Positions 1 to 6,362 of a stretch of DNA of 10,132 bases are shown here, piece by piece. The notes beneath the pieces were generated by a model that was not told the DNA's origin, ran no database searches, and saw only the letters and a list, made by a program, of their open reading frames with translations. Both the position numbers and the translations under genes were made by a program. Origin of the DNA: CANGTU01 sp046336655 (GTDB lineage: Bacteria; Bacteroidota; Bacteroidia; Flavobacteriales_D; Sanyastnellaceae); assembly GCA_046336655.1 (NCBI GenBank), contig JBKDGH010000057.1, positions 1-10,132 of the forward strand, in the 5' to 3' direction. Positions within the stretch are counted from its first letter, which is position 1, and the number at the start of each line of letters is the position of its first letter.

Positions 1-506
1 GCCAGCACGGCCACGCCATCGAGCTGCGCCTGTACGCCGAGGACCCCGCCGCCGGCTTCCTGCCGGGCTCCGGCACGCTGGAACGCCTGCGCCTGCCGGC
101 GCCGTCGGCGCACGTGCGCCTCGACGGCGGCGTGGTGGAAGACGACACGGTCACGATCTTCTACGACCCGATGATCGCCAAGCTCATCACGCATGCGGCC
201 ACGCGAGAAGAAGCCATTGACCGCATGGTACGGGCGATTGACGATTATCAGGTGAGCGGTGTGAAAACCACGCTCGGGTTCTGCCGATGGGCCATTCAGC
301 AACCTGCATTTGCGAGCGGAAATTTCGATACCCATTTTGTAAAGAAATACTTCACTCCGGAAGTACTTGCAACCGCTGATACCGAAGCACAAGAGATGGC
401 TGCAATCGCTGCGGCATACGCCTGGATGCAGAGCAAACCGGCTGTGGCCGCTTCGGCGTCAAACTCCGGCGCATCCGTTTCGCGATGGAAAATGAATCGC
501 CGCTGA
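1..506 (+). CDS. Biotin carboxylase subunit of an acyl-CoA (probably propionyl-CoA) carboxylase, C-terminal part
   Basis: The reading frame is open from base 3 and lacks its 5' end; 167 residues up to the TGA at 504-506 are present. It begins in the conserved motif GHAIELRLYAEDP of the biotin carboxylase C-terminal domain, followed by YDPMIAKLI and GVKTTLGF, then SGNFDTHFVKKYFTPE near the end. This enzyme class carboxylates biotin with ATP and bicarbonate. The LYAEDP form of the motif is more typical of propionyl- or methylcrotonyl-CoA carboxylase subunits than of AccC, which usually has RINAEDP. The mutAB genes in the same window favour propionyl-CoA carboxylase (inference). No biotinyl domain follows: the protein ends in an Ala/Ser-rich linker and a basic tail (SRWKMNRR), a plausible natural C-terminus for a Bacteroidota enzyme with a separate carrier protein. 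Third codon positions are almost all G or C up to about base 191, then mixed, which is an odd mosaic. Confidence 0.9.
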   Translation, partial: QHGHAIELRLYAEDPAAGFLPGSGTLERLRLPAPSAHVRLDGGVVEDDTVTIFYDPMIAKLITHAATREEAIDRMVRAIDDYQVSGVKTTLGFCRWAIQQPAFASGNFDTHFVKKYFTPEVLATADTEAQEMAAIAAAYAWMQSKPAVAASASNSGASVSRWKMNRR

Positions 507-583
507 ATCCGCTGATGCGGTAACTATTGACATCTCCGATCGTCCAATTTGCGTTGATCTTCGCGCAGAAGATTGCCCTCAAC

Positions 584-591
584 TACCTTTG
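584..591 (+). promoter_or_regulatory. Bacteroidota -7 promoter element TACCTTTG
   Basis: TACCTTTG matches TAnnTTTG, the -7 element read by the Bacteroidota primary sigma factor. It lies only 4 nt before the ATG at 596, so the transcript would be almost leaderless. I see no convincing -33 TTG at the usual distance: candidates at 554-556 and 573-575 are too far or too near. Confidence 0.5.
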
Positions 592-595
592 AAGC

Positions 596-1216
596 ATGAT
601 GAACCGACTTGCGGTGCTGTTTATTCTCTGTGTGATGACTGGTTTCGGGGCGGCGGCTCAAACAGCACCTCATGTCATTCAGATCTCGGGCGTGGTAATG
701 GTGAGCGACTCGCTGTATCCTGCGCCTTACGTATCAGTGGTGCGCAGCCGTGATTACCGCGGAACCTATACTGACCGCGATGGATACTTCACACTTCCGG
801 TAATAGCGGGTGATACACTGGAGTTTATATGCACCGGATTGATACCCTCCTATTTTATTATTCCTGCGAATAGCAAAGACTATCACTTGTCGATGGTGCA
901 GGTGATGGACATGGATACCATCACGCTTCCTACCGTGTACATTCTCCCCTATCCCGCGCCGTATAGGCTCAAGCGCGAACTGCTTGCACTCGATCTTCCG
1001 GGCGATCAGTACCGGGCATTCACGCGCGATGTGGCCAGTATTTCGCAGTACGACGGCATGATGGACTTCAGCGGCCGCTCATACAAAGAAGCCGCTTCCA
1101 CATTGGATGCACGCTATTCCGGCGGGTTCAAGAGCGGTGGTAACCTGCTGAATCCCGGGGCATGGAATTCCTTCATCCGCAGCATCCGCTCCGGCGATGC
1201 GGATGGCCGGAGGTGA
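596..1216 (+). CDS. Secreted protein with carboxypeptidase-like regulatory domain, function unknown
   Basis: This 206-residue protein starts with a clear signal peptide: MMNRL, a hydrophobic core LAVLFILCVMTGFG, and probable cleavage after AAA before QTAPHV. Residues about 28-110 form a beta-rich segment of the carboxypeptidase D regulatory-like type, with the hallmark TDRDGYFTLPV followed by GDTLEF. The remaining ~95 residues (LPYPAPYRLKRELLALDLP onward) have no domain I recognise. No lipobox is seen, so it is probably periplasmic or outer-membrane associated. Two ATGs (596 and 599) are both possible starts, and a -7 box immediately upstream fits either. It precedes the TonB-dependent receptor by 71 nt in the same orientation, but that gene has its own promoter box. 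Such domains are common beside or within Bacteroidota receptors; a joint role in envelope transport or assembly is inference only. Confidence 0.8.
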   Translation: MMNRLAVLFILCVMTGFGAAAQTAPHVIQISGVVMVSDSLYPAPYVSVVRSRDYRGTYTDRDGYFTLPVIAGDTLEFICTGLIPSYFIIPANSKDYHLSMVQVMDMDTITLPTVYILPYPAPYRLKRELLALDLPGDQYRAFTRDVASISQYDGMMDFSGRSYKEAASTLDARYSGGFKSGGNLLNPGAWNSFIRSIRSGDADGRR

Positions 1217-1249
1217 TTTCTCACACAGGTAAAATAATCCTGCTCTATT

Positions 1250-1262
1250 CGGGTTATACCCG
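1250..1262 (+). other. Short perfect hairpin upstream of the TonB-dependent receptor promoter
   Basis: CGGGT-TAT-ACCCG is a perfect 5-bp inverted repeat with a 3-nt loop. It has no T-tract, so it is a poor terminator. It sits about 10 nt upstream of the -7 box at 1273, where a -33 element or an operator would lie. A regulatory role is possible but unproven; a short palindrome like this can also occur by chance. Confidence 0.25.
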
Positions 1263-1272
1263 CGCCTGAACC

Positions 1273-1280
1273 TACTTTTG
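1273..1280 (+). promoter_or_regulatory. Bacteroidota -7 promoter element TACTTTTG
   Basis: TACTTTTG is a full match to TAnnTTTG, 7 nt before the ATG at 1288 of the TonB-dependent receptor. Transcription would start only a few bases before the start codon. It suggests the receptor can be expressed independently of the upstream secreted-protein gene. No clear -33 TTG is visible. Confidence 0.5.
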
Positions 1281-1287
1281 AGCGCTT

Positions 1288-3873
1288 ATGTGTGTTCGCC
1301 TCTCTCTGCTGTGTCTTCTCCTTTGGCCGGTTTTCGCCTTCCCGCAAAATGCGACGCTGCGCGGTAAAGTGCGCAACCCGCAGGGCGAAGCGCTCGCAGG
1401 CATCATTATCCGTCAGATCGACAATACCGCCAACGGAACGGCCAGTGATGCCGACGGCAAGTTCTCCCTCGTATTACCGGCCGGACAGAACATCACCCTC
1501 GTGTTCAAAGGCACAGGAGCCCGCGAATACACGAAGGAGTTCTTTCTTCGTGCAGGCGAAATCAAGGAAGTGGATGTGATCTACGATGCGACCGTAGAAG
1601 TGGGCACTGTGGAAATCGTGGACATCAAAGCCCGGGAAGACGGTATCAAACCCATTACAACTAAGCTGCCCACGCGCCTGCCCACCATCCAGCAAGGCAT
1701 TGAGGCCTACCTTATTCAGGCTCCTGTGAACTTCCCATCAGAGCTCAGCTCCAGCTATAATGTGCGCGGAGGAAGTTTTGATGAAAACCTCATCTATGTC
1801 AATGACATTCAGGTGTACCGCCCGTTTCTTGTGCGTGCGGGTGAACAGGAAGGGCTGAGCTTTCCAAATCCGGATATGGTGCAGAGCATCGACTTCAGTG
1901 CAGGCGGCTTTCAGGCCAAGTTCGGTGATAAGATGAGCTCGGTGCTGGATATCCAGTATGCACGTCCGGACAGCTTTGGCGGCACGTTTCAGATCGGATT
2001 GCTCGGCGCTCAGCTGCAACTCGAAGGCATTTCCAAAAACCGCAAACTGACTCACAACACAGGTGTGCGCTACCGCGATAATGCATACGTGCTCAACTCG
2101 CTGGATGTAAGCGGTGATTACAATCCGCGCTACGCTGATGTGCAAACGTATATCACCTGGCGTCCGGGACATGAATACGGTCCGTGGGAGCTGAGCTTCC
2201 TCGGCAACTACGCCAACAACCGGTACAATTTTGTTCCCAAAACCCGCGAAACCGATGTGGGAAGCATCAATGAAGCACTAAGGCTGACGGTGTTTTTCGA
2301 AGGACAGGAAATTACGCGCTTCGAAACCTATTTCGGCGCATTTGCGGCGCGCTATAATCCGAGCGAAACCTCGCAGATAAAGTTCATAGCCAGTGCATTC
2401 CAGACCTACGAGAGCGAGTATTTCGATATCCTCGGTGCGTATCGCCTCGATGAGCTCGAGCGCGACCTCGGCTCCGATTCATTCGGTGAAGTATTGCGGA
2501 ACCGCGGTGTGGGCGGATTTCTTCAGCATGGAAGAAATGATCTCGCTGCCACAGTGTACAGTGGATCGGTCAAAGGCTTCAAAGACTTTGACGCAAAGAA
2601 CCACCTCCTGCAATACGGAGCTGATCTTCAGATTGAAACCATAAACGACGAGCTGAATGAATTCATTTTGGTGGACAGCGCAGGCTATGCCTCTCCCCGT
2701 CCGCCCGATGAGATCGGCTACGAAGACCCCACTGACCGGCCGTTTCAGGAAATAGCCATGCGCGAGCGGATCAAGGCGGTGAATGAAGTCAGCTCTTCGC
2801 GGGTAAGTGCCTATGTGCAGGACACGTGGAGAAAAACCCTCCCGAACGATCATTCGTTCTCGGCCACGGCAGGGGTGCGCGCCAATCACTGGACATGGAA
2901 CAACCAGACCGTGATCAGTCCGCGCGCGAACTTCTCCTATACTCCCCGATGGCTTGCGGCACGCGTGAACCGCGAGACCGGAAAGGTGGACAGCATCCGC
3001 AAAGACATTGTGCTCACGGCGGCTATCGGATATTACTACCAGCCCCCGTTTTACCGCGAAATGCGCGGCTTCGACGGGGTTGTTAATCCGGATATCCGCG
3101 CTCAGAAGAGTATTCATTACATCCTCGGGGCAGATTATCTCTTCCGCGCATGGGACCGCTCATTCAAGGTGGTGGCTGAGGCCTATTACAAACAAATGGA
3201 TGATCTTATTCCGTATGAGGTGGAGAACGTGCGCCAGCGCTATTTCGCAGTAAACAATGCACGCGGCTATGCGACAGGACTGGACGTGATGGTGAACGGA
3301 GAGTTCATTGAAGGTGTACAGTCGTGGATCCGTGCATCGGTGCTGAAGACCGAAGAAGACTTGCGCGATGACTTCTATTTCCTTTATCTGAATTCTGACG
3401 GCGATACGATTCGTCCGGGCTTCACGCTGAATAACGCTCCGGTGGACAGCATCCGTCAGGAGCCGGGCTTTATTCCACGTCCGCCTGACCAGCGCTTCAG
3501 CTTCTCCATGTTGTTTTTAGATGAAATGAAAAACAAGCCCTGGTACAAAGTATCCGTGAACTTCTTCTTTGCCACCGGTGTACCTTACGGTCCGCCGAGC
3601 CGGGAGCGCTACCTCGATGTGAACCGCACGCGCAGCTATCTCCGCGCTGACGTGGGCTTCAGTCGCGATCTGTTTTACAAGAAGAAGAACAAGAATAATT
3701 TCGTCGGGAAATACATTGAGCGCGGAAACATTGCGCTGGAAGTATTCAACCTGCTCGGCGTAAACAATGTCGTTAATCACCAGTGGATTGAAGATGTCAA
3801 CGGACGACAATATGGCATTCCAACCTATCTCACCGGGCGCAGAATCAACCTGCGTTTCTCGATGGACTTTTAA
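1288..3873 (+). CDS. TonB-dependent outer-membrane receptor with N-terminal carboxypeptidase-like domain
   Basis: This 861-residue outer-membrane transporter would import an unknown ligand with energy from TonB/ExbBD. A signal peptide (residues 1-20, core LLCLLLWPVFAF) is followed by a regulatory-like beta domain at about 22-105, with DADGKFSLVLPAG at 54-66. A possible TonB-box-like stretch (VGTVEIVDI) precedes the plug, which contains YNVRGG (157-162), YVNDIQVYRP and FSAGGFQAKFGDKMSSVLDI. The rest is a long barrel with alternating aromatic and polar strands, ending in RINLRFSMDF: the terminal Phe is the usual BAM recognition signal. It is shorter than SusC proteins (about 1000 residues) and no SusD gene lies beside it, so it is a stand-alone receptor rather than a glycan-utilisation SusCD pair. 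The substrate cannot be read from the sequence. The gene looks intact, and its stop overlaps that of the convergent minus-strand gene. Confidence 0.92.
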   Translation: MCVRLSLLCLLLWPVFAFPQNATLRGKVRNPQGEALAGIIIRQIDNTANGTASDADGKFSLVLPAGQNITLVFKGTGAREYTKEFFLRAGEIKEVDVIYDATVEVGTVEIVDIKAREDGIKPITTKLPTRLPTIQQGIEAYLIQAPVNFPSELSSSYNVRGGSFDENLIYVNDIQVYRPFLVRAGEQEGLSFPNPDMVQSIDFSAGGFQAKFGDKMSSVLDIQYARPDSFGGTFQIGLLGAQLQLEGISKNRKLTHNTGVRYRDNAYVLNSLDVSGDYNPRYADVQTYITWRPGHEYGPWELSFLGNYANNRYNFVPKTRETDVGSINEALRLTVFFEGQEITRFETYFGAFAARYNPSETSQIKFIASAFQTYESEYFDILGAYRLDELERDLGSDSFGEVLRNRGVGGFLQHGRNDLAATVYSGSVKGFKDFDAKNHLLQYGADLQIETINDELNEFILVDSAGYASPRPPDEIGYEDPTDRPFQEIAMRERIKAVNEVSSSRVSAYVQDTWRKTLPNDHSFSATAGVRANHWTWNNQTVISPRANFSYTPRWLAARVNRETGKVDSIRKDIVLTAAIGYYYQPPFYREMRGFDGVVNPDIRAQKSIHYILGADYLFRAWDRSFKVVAEAYYKQMDDLIPYEVENVRQRYFAVNNARGYATGLDVMVNGEFIEGVQSWIRASVLKTEEDLRDDFYFLYLNSDGDTIRPGFTLNNAPVDSIRQEPGFIPRPPDQRFSFSMLFLDEMKNKPWYKVSVNFFFATGVPYGPPSRERYLDVNRTRSYLRADVGFSRDLFYKKKNKNNFVGKYIERGNIALEVFNLLGVNNVVNHQWIEDVNGRQYGIPTYLTGRRINLRFSMDF

Positions 3874-4241
3874 ATTTCGAAGTACTGGCTGGCCTGCTCG
3901 TGCGGAGAAGTGACCGTGTAGTAATAGCGGCCTGCGGGCAATGCACTCCGCTGAAAGGTGAAATGATGCGTTCCGCCATGAAACTCACCTTCGATGACAT
4001 CAAGTACCTTCTTGTTGTCTGTATCATACACATTCACGATGAGGTACATCGTCTGACTGAGTTTCACCTCGATCTGAGCCGTTGAATTGTCAGCGGTCCA
4101 CACCAGTTTATTGGGCAACGCAGGATACTTCGCCTGAATCTGGTCCTTTCGCAGGACGTGGATCAATCGTTTGTACAACACATACACGAGCATGATGACG
4201 AGCATCACGAGCAGTGCATTCTTCAGATGTTCGAGATTCAT
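3870..4241 (-). CDS. Small membrane-anchored protein with a beta-sandwich-like domain, function unknown
   Basis: This 123-residue protein has one transmembrane helix at about residues 9-23 (ALLVMLVIMLVYVLY), a basic stretch after it (KRLIHVLRK), and a C-terminal domain from about residue 42. That domain has the pattern of FlgD-Ig or type IX sorting-like modules: VNVYDTDNKKVLDV, then GGTHHFTF, then LPAGRYYYTVTS, ending in YFEI. The resemblance is by pattern only. The basic residues after the helix would by the positive-inside rule place the beta domain in the cytoplasm, which is unexpected for such a module, so topology is uncertain. Its start lies 3 nt after the stop of the DUF493 gene, so the two are probably one operon. 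Its TAA shares the TTAA at 3870-3873 with the stop of the convergent receptor gene. Confidence 0.75.
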   Translation of the reverse strand: MNLEHLKNALLVMLVIMLVYVLYKRLIHVLRKDQIQAKYPALPNKLVWTADNSTAQIEVKLSQTMYLIVNVYDTDNKKVLDVIEGEFHGGTHHFTFQRSALPAGRYYYTVTSPHEQASQYFEI

Positions 4242-4244
4242 TGC

Positions 4245-4517
4245 TTAGAGCGAGATAATGCCTTCAATACCGGATGCCGCGCGGTAACGGTCAAAAATGG
4301 AGTCTGCGTCAAGCATCATTTCACGCACCGTGATACTGGTGTAATTGCCTTTTGCGCTGAGTCGCTCCTTGAATTCCGCGCTTTCACCAAAGATGAGCTT
4401 CAACTCAGTAATGCGTTTTTCATCCGAAGGAAGGATGAACTTAAACATGTAAATGCTTGGCCACCTGTGAATTTCATTCAGTCTCCCGCGCAGCCGGTTG
4501 AGCGTTTCTTCGTCCAT
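4245..4517 (-). CDS. DUF493 family protein (YbeD-like)
   Basis: This 90-residue protein matches the Bacteroidota form of DUF493: WPSIYMFKFILPSD near the start of the domain, GNYTSITVREMMLDADSI in the middle, and a conserved end (YRAASGIEGIISL). Members are small single-domain proteins with an ACT-like alpha/beta fold. E. coli YbeD is the best-known example, and its role is not firmly established. Length is normal for the family and the gene looks complete. The start ATG (4517) is preceded by GAGGAACGA, a weak purine-rich stretch. It is the first gene of a likely two-gene operon with the membrane protein downstream, and it is divergent from fmt across a 78-bp shared upstream region. Confidence 0.85.
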   Translation of the reverse strand: MDEETLNRLRGRLNEIHRWPSIYMFKFILPSDEKRITELKLIFGESAEFKERLSAKGNYTSITVREMMLDADSIFDRYRAASGIEGIISL

Positions 4518-4534
4518 TCGTTCCTCGTTGCCGG

Positions 4535-4542
4535 TAAATTTA
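4535..4542 (-). promoter_or_regulatory. Possible -7 element (TAAATTTA) for the DUF493 operon
   Basis: TAAATTTA lies 17 nt upstream of the DUF493 start and matches seven of the eight positions of TAnnTTTG. It is self-complementary, so it could serve either strand. It sits in the 78-bp divergent region between DUF493 and fmt. Support is weak because it is short and AT-rich. Confidence 0.3.
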
Positions 4543-4554
4543 CACAGAGTACCT

Positions 4555-4562
4555 CACCTTTG
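4555..4562 (+). promoter_or_regulatory. Possible -7 element (CACCTTTG) for fmt
   Basis: CACCTTTG differs from TAnnTTTG at the first base only. It would start a transcript about 30 nt before the fmt ATG at 4596. A TTG at 4528-4530 lies 24 nt upstream, somewhat far for a -33 element. Confidence 0.3.
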
Positions 4563-4595
4563 CGGTCCGGGCGTTTTTCGGCCGGTTCTTTCATT

Positions 4596-5540
4596 ATGAG
4601 CCATTCTAAGACACCCAACCTGCGTATTGTGTTCATGGGCACCCCGGAATTTGCGGTGGCGTCACTTCGCGCACTGATTGATGCAGGGCATGATATTGCA
4701 GCTGTAGTGACGGCACCCGACAAGCCTTCGGGGCGGGGTTTGCAAATGACCCCGAGCGCAGTGAAGCGTTTTGCGGTGGAGCACAACCTGCATGTACTCC
4801 AGCCCGAAAAACTGAAAGACCCGCAGTTTCTCGAATCACTGAAGGCGCTCCACGCCGATCTGTTTGTGGTCGTTGCCTTCCGCATGCTGCCGGAGGTCGT
4901 GTGGGCTATGCCGCCGAAAGGCACCATCAACCTGCACGGATCACTTTTACCCAGATATCGCGGTGCAGCGCCGATACAGCGCGCCATCATGAACGGGGAA
5001 AAAGAAACCGGCGTCACCACCTTTTTTCTTCAGCGTGAAATTGACACCGGAAAAATCATCACCCGCGAACGCATTCCGATTGGTCCGGATGAAACCGCGG
5101 GTGAATTGCACGACCGCATGATGGAAATCGGCGCCGCATGTCTTGCGCGCACAGTCAACCTCATCGCTTGCAACGAAGCCGTGGGTGTGGATCAGGAGGA
5201 ACACATTGCAGCGGGAGAAGCGCTGATTCATGCACCCAAGATTTTCAGGGAAGACTGCCGCATTGACTGGAGTCAAACCACCGATCAGGTGCATAACCAT
5301 ATCAGGGGTTTATCGCCATATCCGGGAGCATGGACTTTATTTGAGGAAAAAACACTCAAGGTGATTTCCGGAAAAAAGGAGCACGAGGGCCACGACCAGC
5401 TTCCGGGCGAATGGGAATCCGACGGAAAAACCTTTCTGCGGTTCGCCACAAGTGATGGCTGGTACGGCATCCGCCGCCTTCAGCTCGAGGGTAAAAAAGC
5501 AATGGATGTAGAAGAGTTCCTGCGGGGCTGGAAGCGGTGA
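4596..5540 (+). CDS. fmt: Methionyl-tRNA formyltransferase
   Basis: This enzyme transfers a formyl group from 10-formyltetrahydrofolate to Met-tRNA(fMet) for translation initiation in the cytoplasm. The 314-residue length is normal. The N-terminal Rossmann domain opens with LRIVFMGTPEFAV (residues 9-21) and contains TAPDKPSGRG (39-48). The catalytic segment is INLHGSLLPRYRGAAPIQRA (111-130), with catalytic Asn112 and His114, and the catalytic Asp150 lies in REIDTGKI. A C-terminal beta-barrel tRNA-binding domain (about 215-314) contains IRGLSPYPGAWT. The frame stays open upstream to 4158, but that extension lies antisense to DUF493 and its neighbour and has no Fmt homology. The ATG at 4596 puts the conserved LRIVFMGTP at the usual distance from the N-terminus. 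No Shine-Dalgarno is visible. A gene of unknown function follows after 35 nt. Confidence 0.96.
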   Translation: MSHSKTPNLRIVFMGTPEFAVASLRALIDAGHDIAAVVTAPDKPSGRGLQMTPSAVKRFAVEHNLHVLQPEKLKDPQFLESLKALHADLFVVVAFRMLPEVVWAMPPKGTINLHGSLLPRYRGAAPIQRAIMNGEKETGVTTFFLQREIDTGKIITRERIPIGPDETAGELHDRMMEIGAACLARTVNLIACNEAVGVDQEEHIAAGEALIHAPKIFREDCRIDWSQTTDQVHNHIRGLSPYPGAWTLFEEKTLKVISGKKEHEGHDQLPGEWESDGKTFLRFATSDGWYGIRRLQLEGKKAMDVEEFLRGWKR

Positions 5541-5558
5541 TTCTCAAGTAAAAACACC

Positions 5559-5566
5559 TATATTCG
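5559..5566 (+). promoter_or_regulatory. Near-match -7 element (TATATTCG) upstream of the cysteine-motif gene
   Basis: TATATTCG matches TAnnTTTG in all but one position and ends 9 nt before the ATG at 5576. It lies in the 35-nt gap after fmt, so the downstream gene may have its own near-leaderless promoter as well as fmt read-through. There is no clear -33 partner. Confidence 0.35.
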
Positions 5567-5575
5567 AGGCCTTAG

Positions 5576-6268
5576 ATGACTGCAGAAGCTACTCAGCATA
5601 TCGTGTATCGCTTTCGCTTTGCGGATGGAGAAACTGCGCAAATCGACTCGCATGCTCTGGAAGGAATTCCCTATCAGTTGCCCGAATGGACGCGACTGGA
5701 AACGCATCAGTGCCCCAATTGTCCGCTGAAAAAAGAAGACTCCCCGCACTGTCCGCTTGCCATTCAACTCATACCGCTGCTGCGGATTACCGGCAACAGG
5801 TATTCGCATCAATTGGTGGATGTGGAGGTTGAAACTCCTGACCGTACCACTTTGAAAACGACCACAGTGCAGAGCGCGATGGGTTCACTGATGGGACTTC
5901 TGTGCGCTACGAGCGATTGTCCGCATATGCAGTTTCTCTCCAGCCTGGCTGAATTCCACCTGCCCTTTTCCAATGAGTTGGAAACTGTGTACCGCGTACT
6001 TGCCAACTACCTCGTGAGCCAATATATCATGAAAGATCATGGCAGCACACCGGACTGGGATCTCGATGGTCTTCGCGCGCGCTACTCGGAATTAATAACC
6101 GTAAACCAGCACATGGCGCACCGCATTCGCTCAGCGAGTGAAAAAGACGGCGCTGTGAATGCGCTGGTGATTCTCGATTCGCTCGCGCGGGCGCTGCAGT
6201 TCTCGATGGACATCAAATTCGAGGAACTGAAGCCTTATTTCCGGAGGATACTCAAGCAGGGAATGTGA
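5576..6268 (+). CDS. Conserved protein of unknown function with clustered cysteines (DUF6901-like)
   Basis: This 230-residue protein has no signal peptide or membrane segment and is probably cytoplasmic. After a beta-type N-terminus (VYRFRFADGE) comes the motif HQCPNCPLKKEDSPHCPLA, giving Cys46-x2-Cys49-x9-Cys59, and a second pair Cys110-x4-Cys115 in CATSDCPHM. These spacings could bind a metal or iron-sulfur cluster, but that is inference. Between them lies VDVEVETPDRTTLKTT. The C-terminal half is helical (FLSSLAEFHLPF, VYRVLANYLVSQYIMKDHG, ALVILDSLARALQF). From memory the CPNCPL and FHLPF motifs resemble family DUF6901, whose function is unknown; this needs a profile search. The gene follows fmt by 35 nt in the same direction and converges on mutB, with 94 nt between stops. 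I assign no function. Confidence 0.75.
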   Translation: MTAEATQHIVYRFRFADGETAQIDSHALEGIPYQLPEWTRLETHQCPNCPLKKEDSPHCPLAIQLIPLLRITGNRYSHQLVDVEVETPDRTTLKTTTVQSAMGSLMGLLCATSDCPHMQFLSSLAEFHLPFSNELETVYRVLANYLVSQYIMKDHGSTPDWDLDGLRARYSELITVNQHMAHRIRSASEKDGAVNALVILDSLARALQFSMDIKFEELKPYFRRILKQGM

Positions 6269-6271
6269 GTG

Positions 6272-6303
6272 ATGCCAAAGAGGCACCGAGGCATGGAGAG
6301 GAG
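6272..6303 (+). repeat. Short purine-rich repeat-like stretch (GAGGCAC/GAGGCAT)
   Basis: The gap between the convergent stops holds a purine-rich run with near-repeats of about 9 nt: AAAGAGGCAC, CGAGGCAT, GGAGAGGAG. It resembles the degenerate 'agaggcacagag' dispersed sequences found in intergenic regions of many environmental bacteria. This link is from memory and needs a search. It codes for nothing I can see. Confidence 0.3.
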
Positions 6304-6317
6304 TTTTGAAACCTCCT
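6299..6317. terminator. Possible hairpin terminator between convergent genes
   Basis: AGGAGTTT pairs with AAACTCCT, interrupted by one bulged C, around a 2-nt loop. It lies between the stop of the cysteine-motif gene (6268) and that of mutB (6363). Only a short TTTC follows on the plus strand and no T-tract on the minus strand, so it is a weak candidate for ending either transcript. Confidence 0.25.
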
Positions 6318-6362
6318 TTCACCTGATCGCTCCGAAAAACGCGTGTTATTCTGTGAAGATCA

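Noticed and set aside
507..595. Terminator after the biotin carboxylase gene
   Set aside because: Only a 4-bp CCGC/GCGG hairpin (509-520) is present and no T-tract follows.
1738..2172. 144-codon minus-strand ORF within the receptor gene
   Set aside because: It is a shadow of a clearly coding plus-strand frame; the translation shows no domain or signal and there is no promoter or operon context.
2479..3117. 212-codon minus-strand ORF within the receptor gene
   Set aside because: Shadow frame opposite an intact TonB-dependent receptor; its composition follows the antisense of the barrel strands.
3870..4115. Type IX secretion sorting signal in the 123-aa protein
   Set aside because: The domain follows a membrane anchor without a cleavable signal peptide and lacks the usual basic C-terminal end, so it is unlikely to be a secretion cargo.
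4158..4595. Long N-terminal extension of the fmt reading frame
   Set aside because: It lies antisense to DUF493 and the 123-aa gene, has no Fmt similarity, and the conserved LRIVFMGTP start fits the ATG at 4596.
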